DNA of 64,000 nucleotides from the NCBI GenBank assembly GCA_010405405.1, contig MU004231.1, forward strand, positions 799,736-863,735. The letters are read 5' to 3'. A program made the position numbers and the translations under genes. The notes under the pieces are model-generated. The model saw nothing but the letters and a program-made list of their open reading frames with translations, searched no databases and was not told the origin of the DNA. This DNA is from Microthyrium microscopicum. Its lineage: Eukaryota > Ascomycota > Dothideomycetes > Microthyriales > Microthyriaceae. This document shows, piece after piece, positions 12,288-21,854 of the stretch. Position 1 is the first letter of the stretch. Every line of letters starts with the position of its first letter.

Positions 12288-12324
12288 GTTCACGGCGCTA
12301 GAGCTAAGTTCTAGCGCCGTAAAC
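12288..12324. repeat. subterminal hairpin inside the Harbinger element
   Basis: Two 15-bp arms (GTTCACGGCGCTAGA and its near-perfect inverse, one C/T transition) separated by 7 bp, about 75 bp inside the left end. The inner 11 bp of the arms match perfectly. Subterminal inverted motifs can be transposase-binding sites; that role here is inference. Confidence 0.7.
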
Positions 12325-13779
12325 TTAATCTAAACTCCTTAAATTAGTTTAGCAGCGCTGAGATAGGACTAGCTTAATGTCTATTTAAACGATATTCCGT
12401 TAATCCGTAGATCCGTAGGTCCAAGAATGTTATTAAGAAGGCGTATCCTAAAGGTGCTAAAGCTATTAAAGTTAATAAAGTTAAATAAATCTTTAGTATA
12501 GCTATAGGTAGTAAAATACCATATAAATCTATCTACATCGTTAGTATATCTTTAAATCTACGACACTTACTAAACGACACTAATTCCTTACTAATAGAGT
12601 TGATTTAGCACCCTCTATAATAGTAAGAATCGCAAGAACAGCTAGAATCTTAAGAACTATAAGAATCATAGTATCTAAAGTTATTTAAGGAAGCCTATGA
12701 CGTTAATAAGACGACTCTTACGTAAATACCCTATGGTAGGGCGTATTTTAGCTAGAATCCTAACTTCAACTTTACTATAAATTCGTAGAGGACTAATTCT
12801 TAGCAAATACTATCGCCGCCGTTATAGGATCTCTAGCCTTAACCATAATATAGGGATGCACGCCAAAATAGCACTATACCACAATCTTTAGATTAGTTTA
12901 CACTAATATCGCTATTATAGAGCTAGCTAAAGCCTTATTTACCCCCCTCTTTATAGCGAGCAGTTTCTACTACGCTAGCACCTAAATTCTTTATTCCTAC
13001 GACTCTAATATCTTTATTACTAGCACCCTTAACTAGGAAAAGGAAGTAGAACCTTAACTAAGCCTAGCTACTATTAATAACAATGTTATAGTATTGTTTA
13101 GAGAAGATTAATAGTTATAGCGGTGTTAGTAGTAAAGCGCTAATAAGATAGAAGACATAGTAGTGGCATAGTATTTCTATCTTGTTTAAGACGAAGAGAA
13201 ATCTTAGTTAGGAATTAGGACCTACAAAACTATTATATATAGCGGCAGTAGAGAGGGCAATTCTATAGCGAATAGCGAAGAGAGATAGTCCTTTAGGCTA
13301 TAATATTCTACATAATGAGTTTTGATAGGCTCTTAATTAATTTAAACCCGTATAGACTCGTCATGATAACGTTATTAAAGCTAAAAAGGATACCACTAAA
13401 ACTAAGAGGATACGGAAGGACGATAGCATTATAACTCGTAAGAATATTACTAAATGATACTTAGAGAAGGGCACCCTATCGATTAATATTCCCTTAGATA
13501 GTGACAGCGACGTTGAAGAATTATCTATAGAAACGTTAGCTAGAACACAAGATATTATCTAATAGCCTAATCCTATAGGTACGAGCGTTACCCCTCTAGT
13601 AATTCCTAGCTCTTCAACTTTAATAACTACTTAAGAATTAGGTCCGCGTTCAAAGTATAAGAAGCTTAAACAATCTTATATACCTAAAGACGCTATTATG
13701 AAGATGTCTAATACAATTATTAAAGCTCTTAGAGACTACAATAAATAGCGTAGTAGTATTGCTAATAATTCTACAGGTA

Positions 13780-13803
13780 GTGGTAGTAGTAGTAGTAGTA
13801 GTA
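13780..13803 (+). repeat. short GTA/AGT trinucleotide microsatellite
   Basis: A run of GTA/AGT triplets within the accessory frame of the Harbinger element, encoding a serine tract in the readable plus-strand frame. Confidence 0.7.
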
Positions 13804-15510
13804 AAGGAGGTAAAGTTATAAGCCTAAGGGAAGAGGTAAATAGATTACGCTTAGAGATAACGAAGATAAAGGAGTTATTAAAAGAGTCTTTAGGTTAATT
13901 ATAGTTATAAAGGTTAGGCTAGTATTTCCTATATAAATTAGTAGTAAAGATAAAATCTAGTTTTTATAGAAATATCACGATAGACACTAAAAGCTTCAAA
14001 AGTACACGGAAGGGTTAAATAATTAGCTAACCCTACCCTATTAATTCTCCTCCTTTAGCGAGAATATCTAACTTCACTCCATAACTTTAACATCTTTAAT
14101 AAATATACAACTATTCTATACCATTCAAATCCTCTCGTCAAAGCAATTCCAATAGTGTCTAGTTATTAAAGATACTACTAGGGTTTAAATACTTATTAAT
14201 TATTAGCGGTTTAATCATAAATCAACTCTTAACAAGATTTCTCTACTATAAGGCCGTTCAATAGTTTTAAAGTAATACTAACACGGTTTAATAACAGACA
14301 ATAGGCATTAAACCTATCCTTATATTACGTTAACAGTCTAACGTACCTTCCTACTAAGAGTTCTTTAATATTACAAACATCTACTTAATGGCGACGTAGA
14401 ATCTAGATTATTTAAAGTTAAAATTCTACTACTAAAGTAGTAATTTAGTGCCCTAGTATAGTAAAATAATTATATCGTTACATAGATATATAGCATCGCC
14501 ATATAATAGCTTTTTTAGACCGTTACTAAACATCTATTAAATCCTATCTTTAAGACCTAAGTCCATTAATATTAGGGGGTCGTTTAAGAATCTAAAGTAG
14601 CTATAATTGAGTATTAGCAACATCCTATCAAGTGTAGCAACAGCTTGTGTTTTTATGTAGTGGTTCCCTTTATAACTACTATAAAACTCTCGCTATATCT
14701 AGTAGCCTTCTAGTCTACTAATGTTAATATAGGTTCTATTGATCTAGCCTCAAAATTTAGGTGCTCTACTAGCACGATTAATAGCCCTAGCGTATTGTTT
14801 ACATCTTAATACTATAAGGAGAGGATGGAACCATAATAGCGTCTCTATATATTTATTATATAAGTAAATTAATATGGCGTTAAAGTAGAACTTCATATAT
14901 GCTATACTTTGTCTAAAGTGCTAACAGATATTAACATAGGTATAAATTTAAGTAAGTCTATAGCATACTACATAAAATAGGAAATGCCGTTTATTTAGAG
15001 GTATAATTTAATATAGTAAGGGGACGTTATTAAGATCTAGCTTCTCTACTAATATCTATATTTTATGCTTCTCGAAACTATTACATACTAATTAATACTA
15101 TAAATATTATTTTAAGCTAATCTAGCGGCATACTAATATTTAACTTTATATATCTAGCTAGATTTATCCTTAAGATTCTAATTAAAGTGGCAATACTTGA
15201 TTATAGGCCTATATTTACCCTCTCGTCGCTCTTCTTCTAGTAGCTTATAAAGCAACATCACTAGAACACCAAGCGTAGCTATCTTGATATCGTTATCTTT
15301 AACGGCATCTATTTTGAGTTAGGATTAATAGAGATAGGTTTAAGATACTATAAGATTATGGCACAAAAAGCTACATAGGGGAAATTTGTATGTAACACAT
15401 TATCTTTATCTAATACTCGTAGATCTAAGCGCTAATGCATCCTAATCTATATCTAGCTAGAAAACGCGTAAAAGATATAAGCAGAATCTGAACTGCTAAT
15501 GGTCCCCAAT

Positions 15511-16082
15511 CGGTTACTTCATGGATAGCTTCTCTAGCAGAGGCATACTAACGCAAGATGGATCATCACGCCTCACCTACTCCGTAAAGCCAAAGATAGT
15601 TGCAAGGCGTTGAACATGTCTCAAAGACTAAAGGTGAACTCATGGAGGTTTAGCCGCCCCACACCCTATAGAGTCCAGAAAAGCTATCTCCAAATTCTAG
15701 ACCAATTTTTGTGGGATTATGAACGATATCTAGGCTTTGACTTGATTATTACAGCTGCGCCTTAGAGTCTTGGACACTTAGATTTTCAAGATATCTGAAA
15801 AATTAACACCAAAAGCGGGTCGTCAGTTTCCTCCGCAAAGTTGTCGTTCCCCTGAATGTTATCCACTATCAAGTGGAAAGTAACCAATATCTTTTGAAAG
15901 AATCTTCTAGCGCACCTTTAGTAATAGCAGAATTTTGCAAACTTTGGGACTTATTGCACGTGGCTTATCGCTAGCATAAAACGAGGTTTATGTCCGATGT
16001 ATGGTGTACCACACTTTGTGCCTGTGTAATGCTGTTCTAACGTTGAATATTCGGAGATTTTGAGTTGCAGTTTGCATGGCTA
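15511..16082. other. intergenic, nothing recognised
   Basis: Roughly 570 bp of ordinary composition between the Harbinger element and the first MITE. No coding signal or RNA gene was recognised. Confidence 0.5.
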
Positions 16083-16313
16083 CCGCAGAGAATTCTTCAG
16101 ATGCAACATTAATTAAGCCTATTTGGGACGCCAAAATTGGTGCTTACTACTAAGTAATCTTAGGGGTTAAACTAGTTATGGATGTAAATGTCACTTTTAT
16201 GGAACCAACATGTGATTATAAAGAGTAGTGCTACGATCTATAATTGGTGAAAATTATTATTGCACTAAACTAAAAGAGGCTAATTAATGTTGCATCTGAA
16301 GAATTCTCTGCGG
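16083..16313. mobile_element. MITE A (231 bp, TA duplication)
   Basis: Perfect terminal inverted repeats of at least 33 bp beginning CCGCAGAGAATTCTTC, with weaker similarity further in (GCCTATTTG versus GCCTCTTTT). TA dinucleotides flank both ends (16081-16082 and 16314-16315), consistent with a Tc1/mariner-type insertion. No coding capacity. Unlike the large elements nearby it shows no RIP decay, as expected for a repeat shorter than the length RIP needs. Confidence 0.88.
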
Positions 16314-16470
16314 TAGTGTAATGTTGTATGACCCAATCCGAGAATCGGGTACGCTACTCTAAGCGACGAATGACTTGCTCAATAGTGAGTTCATGGCAGC
16401 CTGCCAATTACTCATGGGAGTCATAAAGATCATACGACAACATGCTTGAAGTATGGATTGTTACTGTTTA

Positions 16471-16488
16471 TTTACGAGCGCTCGTAAA
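16471..16488. repeat. 18-bp perfect palindrome
   Basis: TTTACGAGCGCTCGTAAA reads the same on both strands. It lies 16 bp left of the TA that flanks MITE B. It may be chance, a regulatory half-site pair or a leftover of an insertion. Confidence 0.85.
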
Positions 16489-16505
16489 ACTATAACAACC
16501 TGTTA

Positions 16506-16652
16506 CCGTTTTTACCCTTTCAGTTGGGATAGGTTAGCGCGGTTTTTTAGGCGAGGTTTGTCCGTGAGCGATAGCGAGTCCCTGGCTAAATTCACAGCGC
16601 CACCAGCAAGAAAAAGCGCGCTAACCTATCCCAACTGAAAGGGTAAAAACGG
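16506..16652. mobile_element. MITE B (147 bp, TA duplication)
   Basis: Perfect 36-bp terminal inverted repeats beginning CCGTTTTTACCCTTTCAG and ending in GCGCG, flanked by TA on both sides (16504-16505 and 16653-16654). No coding capacity and no RIP signature. End sequence is unrelated to MITE A, so it comes from a different parent family that also inserts at TA. The 61-codon frame across it is an artefact of the inverted repeat. Confidence 0.9.
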
Positions 16653-16654
16653 TA

Positions 16655-17903
16655 TTGCCTTACTTGTATAGAATGAGATCAAGTCAGATGTATATTAGTA
16701 GCAGAGGCTTCTCTTTATTGAATATTTTGGAAATGAGGTGTTTGTCATGTGCTTGGTATGTATTCTCGTCGACAGGTTCAAAATCTGTCTGTACAATGTT
16801 ATGCTTGTGTCGCAAATAATGATATCCGATCTATAAGTCTTGAACGTCTGAATGTCTAACTTCCAAATACTTAGTCCACCCAAGACGCCAAGAGTCATAA
16901 ATAAAAAATCAAAGATACCTCTTGTGATGTATATACGACTGACAAGAGTATAGGAGAGTCGAAATATTCACGATTGATACCTAGTCCTCACAGTCAAATG
17001 TCTACTGATGAGATTATGAGCTTTCCTTTCATTACATCTTGCTCTGAAGGACCAAAACCTTACTGAAGAGCATCACAGTATGTCGACTAAGCACTATTGT
17101 CGCCGTGCAATTCCTCTCGAAACCTTCTTGCCTCAGCTTTGAATGTCAGGTTTTGTAAACTTCGGAACCTGAACGTGGATTCAAGCTACCTGATCATCCC
17201 ATTAGGACTAGTTCGGCCTGATGTTGAGGCTGGGTTATCTCTCGCTATTTGATGGAGGACAATTCACTCTGAAGAATATAATGTGGTTGCGTCGATATGA
17301 TTGTTGATATGTAAGTTGATGTATCAAGATGTATAGCTTGAAGTGCAACGCTGCGCTAATGACACAAGGCCTTATCAGCAAGCGTTACCGTATTGCAATC
17401 TTCTTTCATGTATTCTGATAACGCTATATAGCCTGGTAAGAGCGCAAGAATATGTTATGGTGTGGATTTGGAGTTGAGATCTTCGCCACGGATTAGACAT
17501 TTCTCCGTTACTTTAGTTATAAAGAGCCGGTTCAAGATTCAAAAGCATTTGCAACGATACTTGGAGTTACTTGAAGAGAGTTTGGACATTTCAAGGACTG
17601 TAACATTGAAGCGTTGCTTCAAGGTCATTCATCAATATAATTCTCAGCACCCATCAGATATCTTAACTTCTTATGGACACCAGGTGCCTACGTTGAAGCC
17701 AGCCTTGCTATTCAGTCAGTGGAGGACCCAATAGCTGCATCTCGATAGCCTCTGTTAAGGTCTTCTTGGTCAAACAGCTAGGCAAAGCACTATGTAGTAA
17801 GCGAAAGCCTAGGTATTGCCTCTTAGTGATTACAAAGTGCTTCTTGCTGAGGTTGGAGGAAACGACTCGCATGGCACTCCTTGAGCTCCCATCAACGATG
17901 ATT
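16655..17903. other. intergenic region 3' of PSF2; nothing recognised
   Basis: About 1.25 kb with scattered short frames on both strands and no family signature. The right end should contain the PSF2 3' untranslated region. Confidence 0.5.
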
Positions 17904-18795
17904 TTATCGAAGCATATCCATGTCTTCGTCTTCGTCATCTGCTGTACCTTGATAGCCAGTCCTATCTTCGTCTTCCCTCTCCCGTTTAGCCATTTCTTTA
18001 GCGGCTCCGATTTTCCTGCCACTAGTAAGTATACACTTGTCAAGATGGCGATTTCCACAAACCTTAAACTGTCAATCACTCCACAAATAAATGACCTTCC
18101 TTCTGCTACCTCCATTCCTCCAATGCCATTCATTGGCTTCCCTCCGCCTGAGTCAAGCGCATCAATGCCAGACCGCAGCTTTGCCAATCTAGCTTCACGA
18201 AGATCCCGCAGCAGCCGTCGCACTTGATCCACGTCCTCAAAATCATCCGATGCAGCTTCTAACAATATCTCTCCCAGTTCCATCCAGTGGTAAGGAAGTG
18301 CATTCGGCTGTCCATCGGCAGTCGAAGTCGGTAAGAACGGAGGACTGATAATGCTCGACTCATCCCCAATCGGCGGCAATTTCGGCGGCGGAGAAAAGTC
18401 TTCCGGCGCGCGCTCAGTTTCGTGATCCAGTATAGCCGATAGTGACTCGACATTTAGCCAAGGAGGTGGTACAATGTTCGCTCGCCGTTGCTTTTTTAGC
18501 AACAGCGCCAGCCAGAGGGGTACATTATTGCGCAAAGGAGGCTGAAGCACTGGAACGGGACCCTGCAGGAGCGTAAGCGAAAGCCAACGATAAGACAAAA
18601 GACAAGAGACAGTGCTAGTTTTGAACACGGATGGAACGTACTATAACTGCCCATGTTGGTCCATTGGCGGGGTCAACTCACCCCGAGTAGGTGCAGACTG
18701 TCGAGTTTTTGGCGAGGAATCACTGTGACAAGTTCCATCTCGCATAGGAAGGCGACTTCGGCCGGTGTCAGACCTGGTGGTAGAGGGAGAGCCAT
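17904..18795 (-). CDS. PSF2: DNA replication complex GINS subunit PSF2
   Basis: Subunit of the GINS heterotetramer, which joins Cdc45 and Mcm2-7 in the replicative helicase. Three exons (18795-18682, 18562-18063, 18021-17904) give 243 codons. Exon 1 encodes [20 protein letters not shown] and [18 protein letters not shown], the conserved N-terminus. Exon 2 holds [21 protein letters not shown], the [11 protein letters not shown] motif, [19 protein letters not shown] and [10 protein letters not shown]. Exon 3 adds [17 protein letters not shown] and an acidic tail. Reading through the last intron in frame would give a wrong, longer C-terminus; splicing GTTTGT...CTAG at 18062-18022 restores the family-like end. 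It is divergent from ALG10 with a 300-bp shared promoter. Confidence 0.96.
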
Positions 18796-19095
18796 GATGT
18801 CCAGAAAAACAAAGGAGGTTAGAGTAGAGGATATGCAGGAGATTCACAATGCATTACGGGATGTAGTTGAGATTTGAGAGTGACAGCGGCGCGACTGCAT
18901 GGTCAATCTGCGTGGGGCAGAGTGGGCATCAAAATGGATCTGAGACAGGGGGCTTCTTTGGGCGATGAAGGGCTGTGGAGAGCTAGTGTCGTTTCTTCTG
19001 GAATACTGTAGGGAGTTCATCGTGTCAACAACAGCGGCATCAACGCTTTTGCTTCCGACTTGCACAATCTTTCCTGGGTTATCCAGTCTGCTGCA
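18796..19095. promoter_or_regulatory. shared promoter region of PSF2 and ALG10
   Basis: Exactly 300 bp separates the two start codons, so both promoters and 5' leaders must lie here or overlap the coding regions. No known motif was recognised. Confidence 0.55.
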
Positions 19096-20855
19096 ATGAA
19101 CCATGGGAGATCAAGTCGGTTTCCAGAGGCGGCGGCACTTATTATAACGGCCGTCTGTAGTGGAATATGGCATTCTTTCGTGTCAAAGCATGTTCCTCAC
19201 CCTTACATGGTACATATTTCATGATTGTTTTCAACATTCGAGCTAACTCCATGAGTAGGACGAAATATTTCATATTCGCCAGGCTCAAGTCTATTGTGCA
19301 GGTGACTTTCAAACTTGGGATCCTATGATTACTACTCCTCCAGGCTTGTAAGAGTGCTGGCAAGGTCTTGAGGCTCTTCTAACGAATCTAGATATATTAT
19401 TTCTTATATACTATACAAGTTAACGGGAAGCTGTGACATTGATTTCCTTCGTCTGGCCAATGTGGGTACAATTTGTTTGATCGCAGTACAAGTCTACGGC
19501 ATGCTCCAGAATCTGGAAGGAACCCCCGAATATTCCAACACAACAACAACTAAAATAGACGGACGTTGGAATTGGGCTCATACCGCGATCAATGTAGCTC
19601 TTTTCCCACCACTGTTCTTTTTCTCCGGGTTGTATTACACCGACTTACAGTCCCTTCTCATAGTACTGTCGATGGTACATTTGAGCATGAAATACGGCAC
19701 CAGACATAGCCAACAACATCCCGTATTCTTGCTCATACAGATTGTTATTGGGTTCTTGGCTCTATGGTTTCGTCAGACCAACGTCTTTTGGGTTGCGATA
19801 TTTCCAGCTGGACTGACACTGGCTGACTTTTACAAAACTTCTCATACAGAGCCAACTCTCTTGGAGGTCTCCGTGGATTCTGGGTTCTCAATTGACGGTA
19901 AGAATCGTTCGCTATCGTGACTATCCTTTGCTAACTTGCAAATAGACTATCTTCACGTGGCCTATATGATGCCATGGACTGCTTTGACCAAAGTTGGTCC
20001 CTTAATATTGAGTCTGATACCTTATGGGGTTATTAGTTCAGCTTTTGGGGCTTTCATACTCTGGAATGGTGGAGTAGTTCTCGGTATGCGATACATACGC
20101 CTTCTTCCTGGCTTAAACACTAATAGTATTCAGGGGATAAGTCGAATCACGTTGCCACAATACATTCTCCACAAATGCTGTATCTCTGGCCATTTCTGTT
20201 ATTCTTCTCATTTCCTGTCGCAGTTCCATCAGCTCTTGGAATGCTACATCGAAACGTGGGAATTTCAACAATCACCAGCCGACTACCCAGGCTATGGCTT
20301 CTGGGAGGCTTCACAGGTCTTGGTTTGCTTTCAGTTCATTACAACACCATAGTCCATCCGTTCACACTAGCTGATAATCGGCATTACATGTTCTATGTGT
20401 TCCGGATATTGAGGATGCACGGGCTGATGAAGTACCTGGCTACGCCAGTTTACGTGATATGCGCCTGGGTTTCGCTACAAGCAATGACCACAACGCGAAG
20501 ACCCCGACAAGTCCGACGAACGGCTTCTGGCAGATCATCTCACTCTGAGAAAAAGGAAGTTCCGATGGATAGGCTCAATTTCATCGAGGCAAAGGGGCGT
20601 ATTGGGTTTGCGATTGTCTGGCTAGCAACCACAGCTTTGAGCTTGATAACCGCGCCATTGGTTGAGCCAAGATATTTCATCATCCCTTGGGTATTCTGGC
20701 GGTTATCTTTGCCAGCAACGCAGCAAAGTAGTAGATCGCTTTGGGCGGAGACCGTGTGGTATGTTATGATCAATGGAGTGACAGGTTACATGTTCTTGTA
20801 TCGGCCGTTTGAGTGGCTGCAAGAGCCCGGTAGTAAACAAAGGTTCATATGGTAA
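19096..20855 (+). CDS. ALG10: dolichyl-P-Glc:Glc2Man9GlcNAc2-PP-dolichol alpha-1,2-glucosyltransferase (ALG10/DIE2)
   Basis: ER membrane enzyme adding the last, alpha-1,2-linked glucose to the lipid-linked oligosaccharide before transfer to proteins. Five exons (19096-19209, 19259-19347, 19392-19897, 19946-20083, 20134-20855) splice to 522 codons. Family hallmarks are [19 protein letters not shown] with [19 protein letters not shown] (lumenal loop, putative catalytic acidic residues), [16 protein letters not shown], and [17 protein letters not shown] near the end. Many hydrophobic segments fit a multispanning protein. The start ATG at 19096 was chosen because it is the first ATG in the frame of exon 1, reading [16 protein letters not shown]; out-of-frame ATGs lie nearby. 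A basic/Ser-rich loop near codons 430-455 is the most variable part. Confidence 0.95.
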
Positions 20856-20926
20856 AGATCAGAAGTCTCATACTCCAATAACAGTCCAATGTTCAAACGG
20901 CAGTATGTTGAGTTTTTGTACTGGTG

Positions 20927-21136
20927 CTCTTCAGGGACAAAATAAGTGAGCCGGTTGGAAGGAGTTCCTTCGCATCAATTACGACGGCTACCATAACACT
21001 TCTTGGAGAGGGACTGCTTTAATTTACATCAGCGTCGTTAAACTTACATTATTTCATCGAATAAGACGGCAATCAAGCAGTCACTCTTCAAGAGGAATCG
21101 TCGTCCAAACAGCTTGCTTATTTTGTCCCTGAAGAG
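20927..21136. mobile_element. MITE C (210 bp, 5-bp duplication)
   Basis: Ends are perfect 20-bp inverted repeats beginning CTCTTCAGGGACAAAATAAG; weaker pairing continues to about 33 bp. The word TGGTG flanks both sides (20922-20926 and 21137-21141), giving a putative 5-bp duplication. It sits only 71 bp after the ALG10 stop codon, so it may lie in or next to its 3' untranslated region. No RIP signature. Superfamily not assigned. Confidence 0.75.
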
Positions 21137-21141
21137 TGGTG

Positions 21142-21854
21142 ATATTGGTTCAGCGCTGCCAATGATTTCTAGCGATCCAAGCATCCCCGCCTTGCCTGCT
21201 CCAGTCAAAACGGCGCTAAGAGCGGAGCAAAATAAAAACACTCACCTGTCTTAGACAGCTAGTCGATAAATACAGTTCAAGAATCAATTTCAGGAGCAAA
21301 TGAAGTAGTTCTGAGCTGTGAAGTTGAGGTGTTGATACATAAGATGTTGCCAAAAGCGCCAAGATATGCCCCTCGGTTACCTAATGCCAGCCCCGGCCTC
21401 TCTAGCGCTCCTTCCTCTCAAGAAACTTAGGCTCATCACCCAAGCTGGCAACTGCACTTGACTGATCTAAAAGGTCTGATGCGCTTTGCGAGCCACACCA
21501 AAGCTACCAACCACCACCACTTCACCATTGCCTCCGCCCGCCTTCACCACTTTCCTTCTCGCCGCGCCTCAAACTCTACCTTTTCTTTCTTCGTCAGGGC
21601 GACATCCGCAACTCTTCTTTAGCCTGTTCTCAACACCCTGACACCCTGCCAATATTACCACAGTTTGCAGTGGTGCCACCCTATACCTGCGCATATCGCG
21701 ATTGTCTAAACCCAACCAGCCAGCCTCTGAGCCTTGCTACTTTCCACGCCTTATAATCCCCCACACAGTCCGACGACCGTCTCGTTGACCTGCCGCACGA
21801 TCACACGAAGCCAAACCTTCAGCGAGAGCGGGGGTATACGGAAGCCTTGTCACG
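21142..21854. promoter_or_regulatory. CRM1 promoter and pyrimidine-rich leader region
   Basis: About 710 bp before the CRM1 ATG. The part from about 21500 is rich in C/T tracts with CACC repeats, typical of leaders of highly expressed fungal genes. No TATA box or specific operator is claimed. Confidence 0.45.

Larger units (their letters stand above)
12212..15507 (-). mobile_element. RIP-decayed PIF/Harbinger DNA transposon
   Basis: A 3,296-bp element with inverted ends GGGGACC(G/A)TTAG(T/C)AGTTCAG... The first 29 bp differ at three positions, all transitions. It is flanked by a 3-bp AAT duplication (12209-12211 and 15508-15510). Three-base duplications are the PIF/Harbinger hallmark. On the minus strand around 14,450-14,850 a decayed DDE_Tnp_4-like transposase is readable: RLEGY, then KGNHYIKTQAVATLDRM, then DPLILMDLGL, and a block resembling the conserved PYRG motif. 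On the plus strand (about 13,320-13,900) a second, accessory-type frame is visible, with an acidic segment, a serine run encoded by a (GTA)n microsatellite and a helical LREEVNRLRLEITKIKELL. Both frames are interrupted. Base composition is less extreme than in the two MULEs. Confidence 0.8.

Noticed and set aside
12190-15535. Longer direct repeat (TTACTT.ATGGA.AG.TTCT) flanking the Harbinger element as target duplication
   Set aside because: Needs gaps and transversions; the exact 3-bp AAT next to the inverted ends fits the transposase class better.
16453-16638. 61-codon frame over MITE B
   Set aside because: Made of the two inverted arms of the MITE.
17708-17903. C-terminal extension of PSF2 when introns are ignored
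   Set aside because: Splicing the 41-bp intron at 18062-18022 gives the family-like acidic end at 17904; the extension is 3' UTR.
20855-21241. Minus-strand 65-codon frame 3' of ALG10
   Set aside because: Starts within or across MITE C and lacks any family signature.
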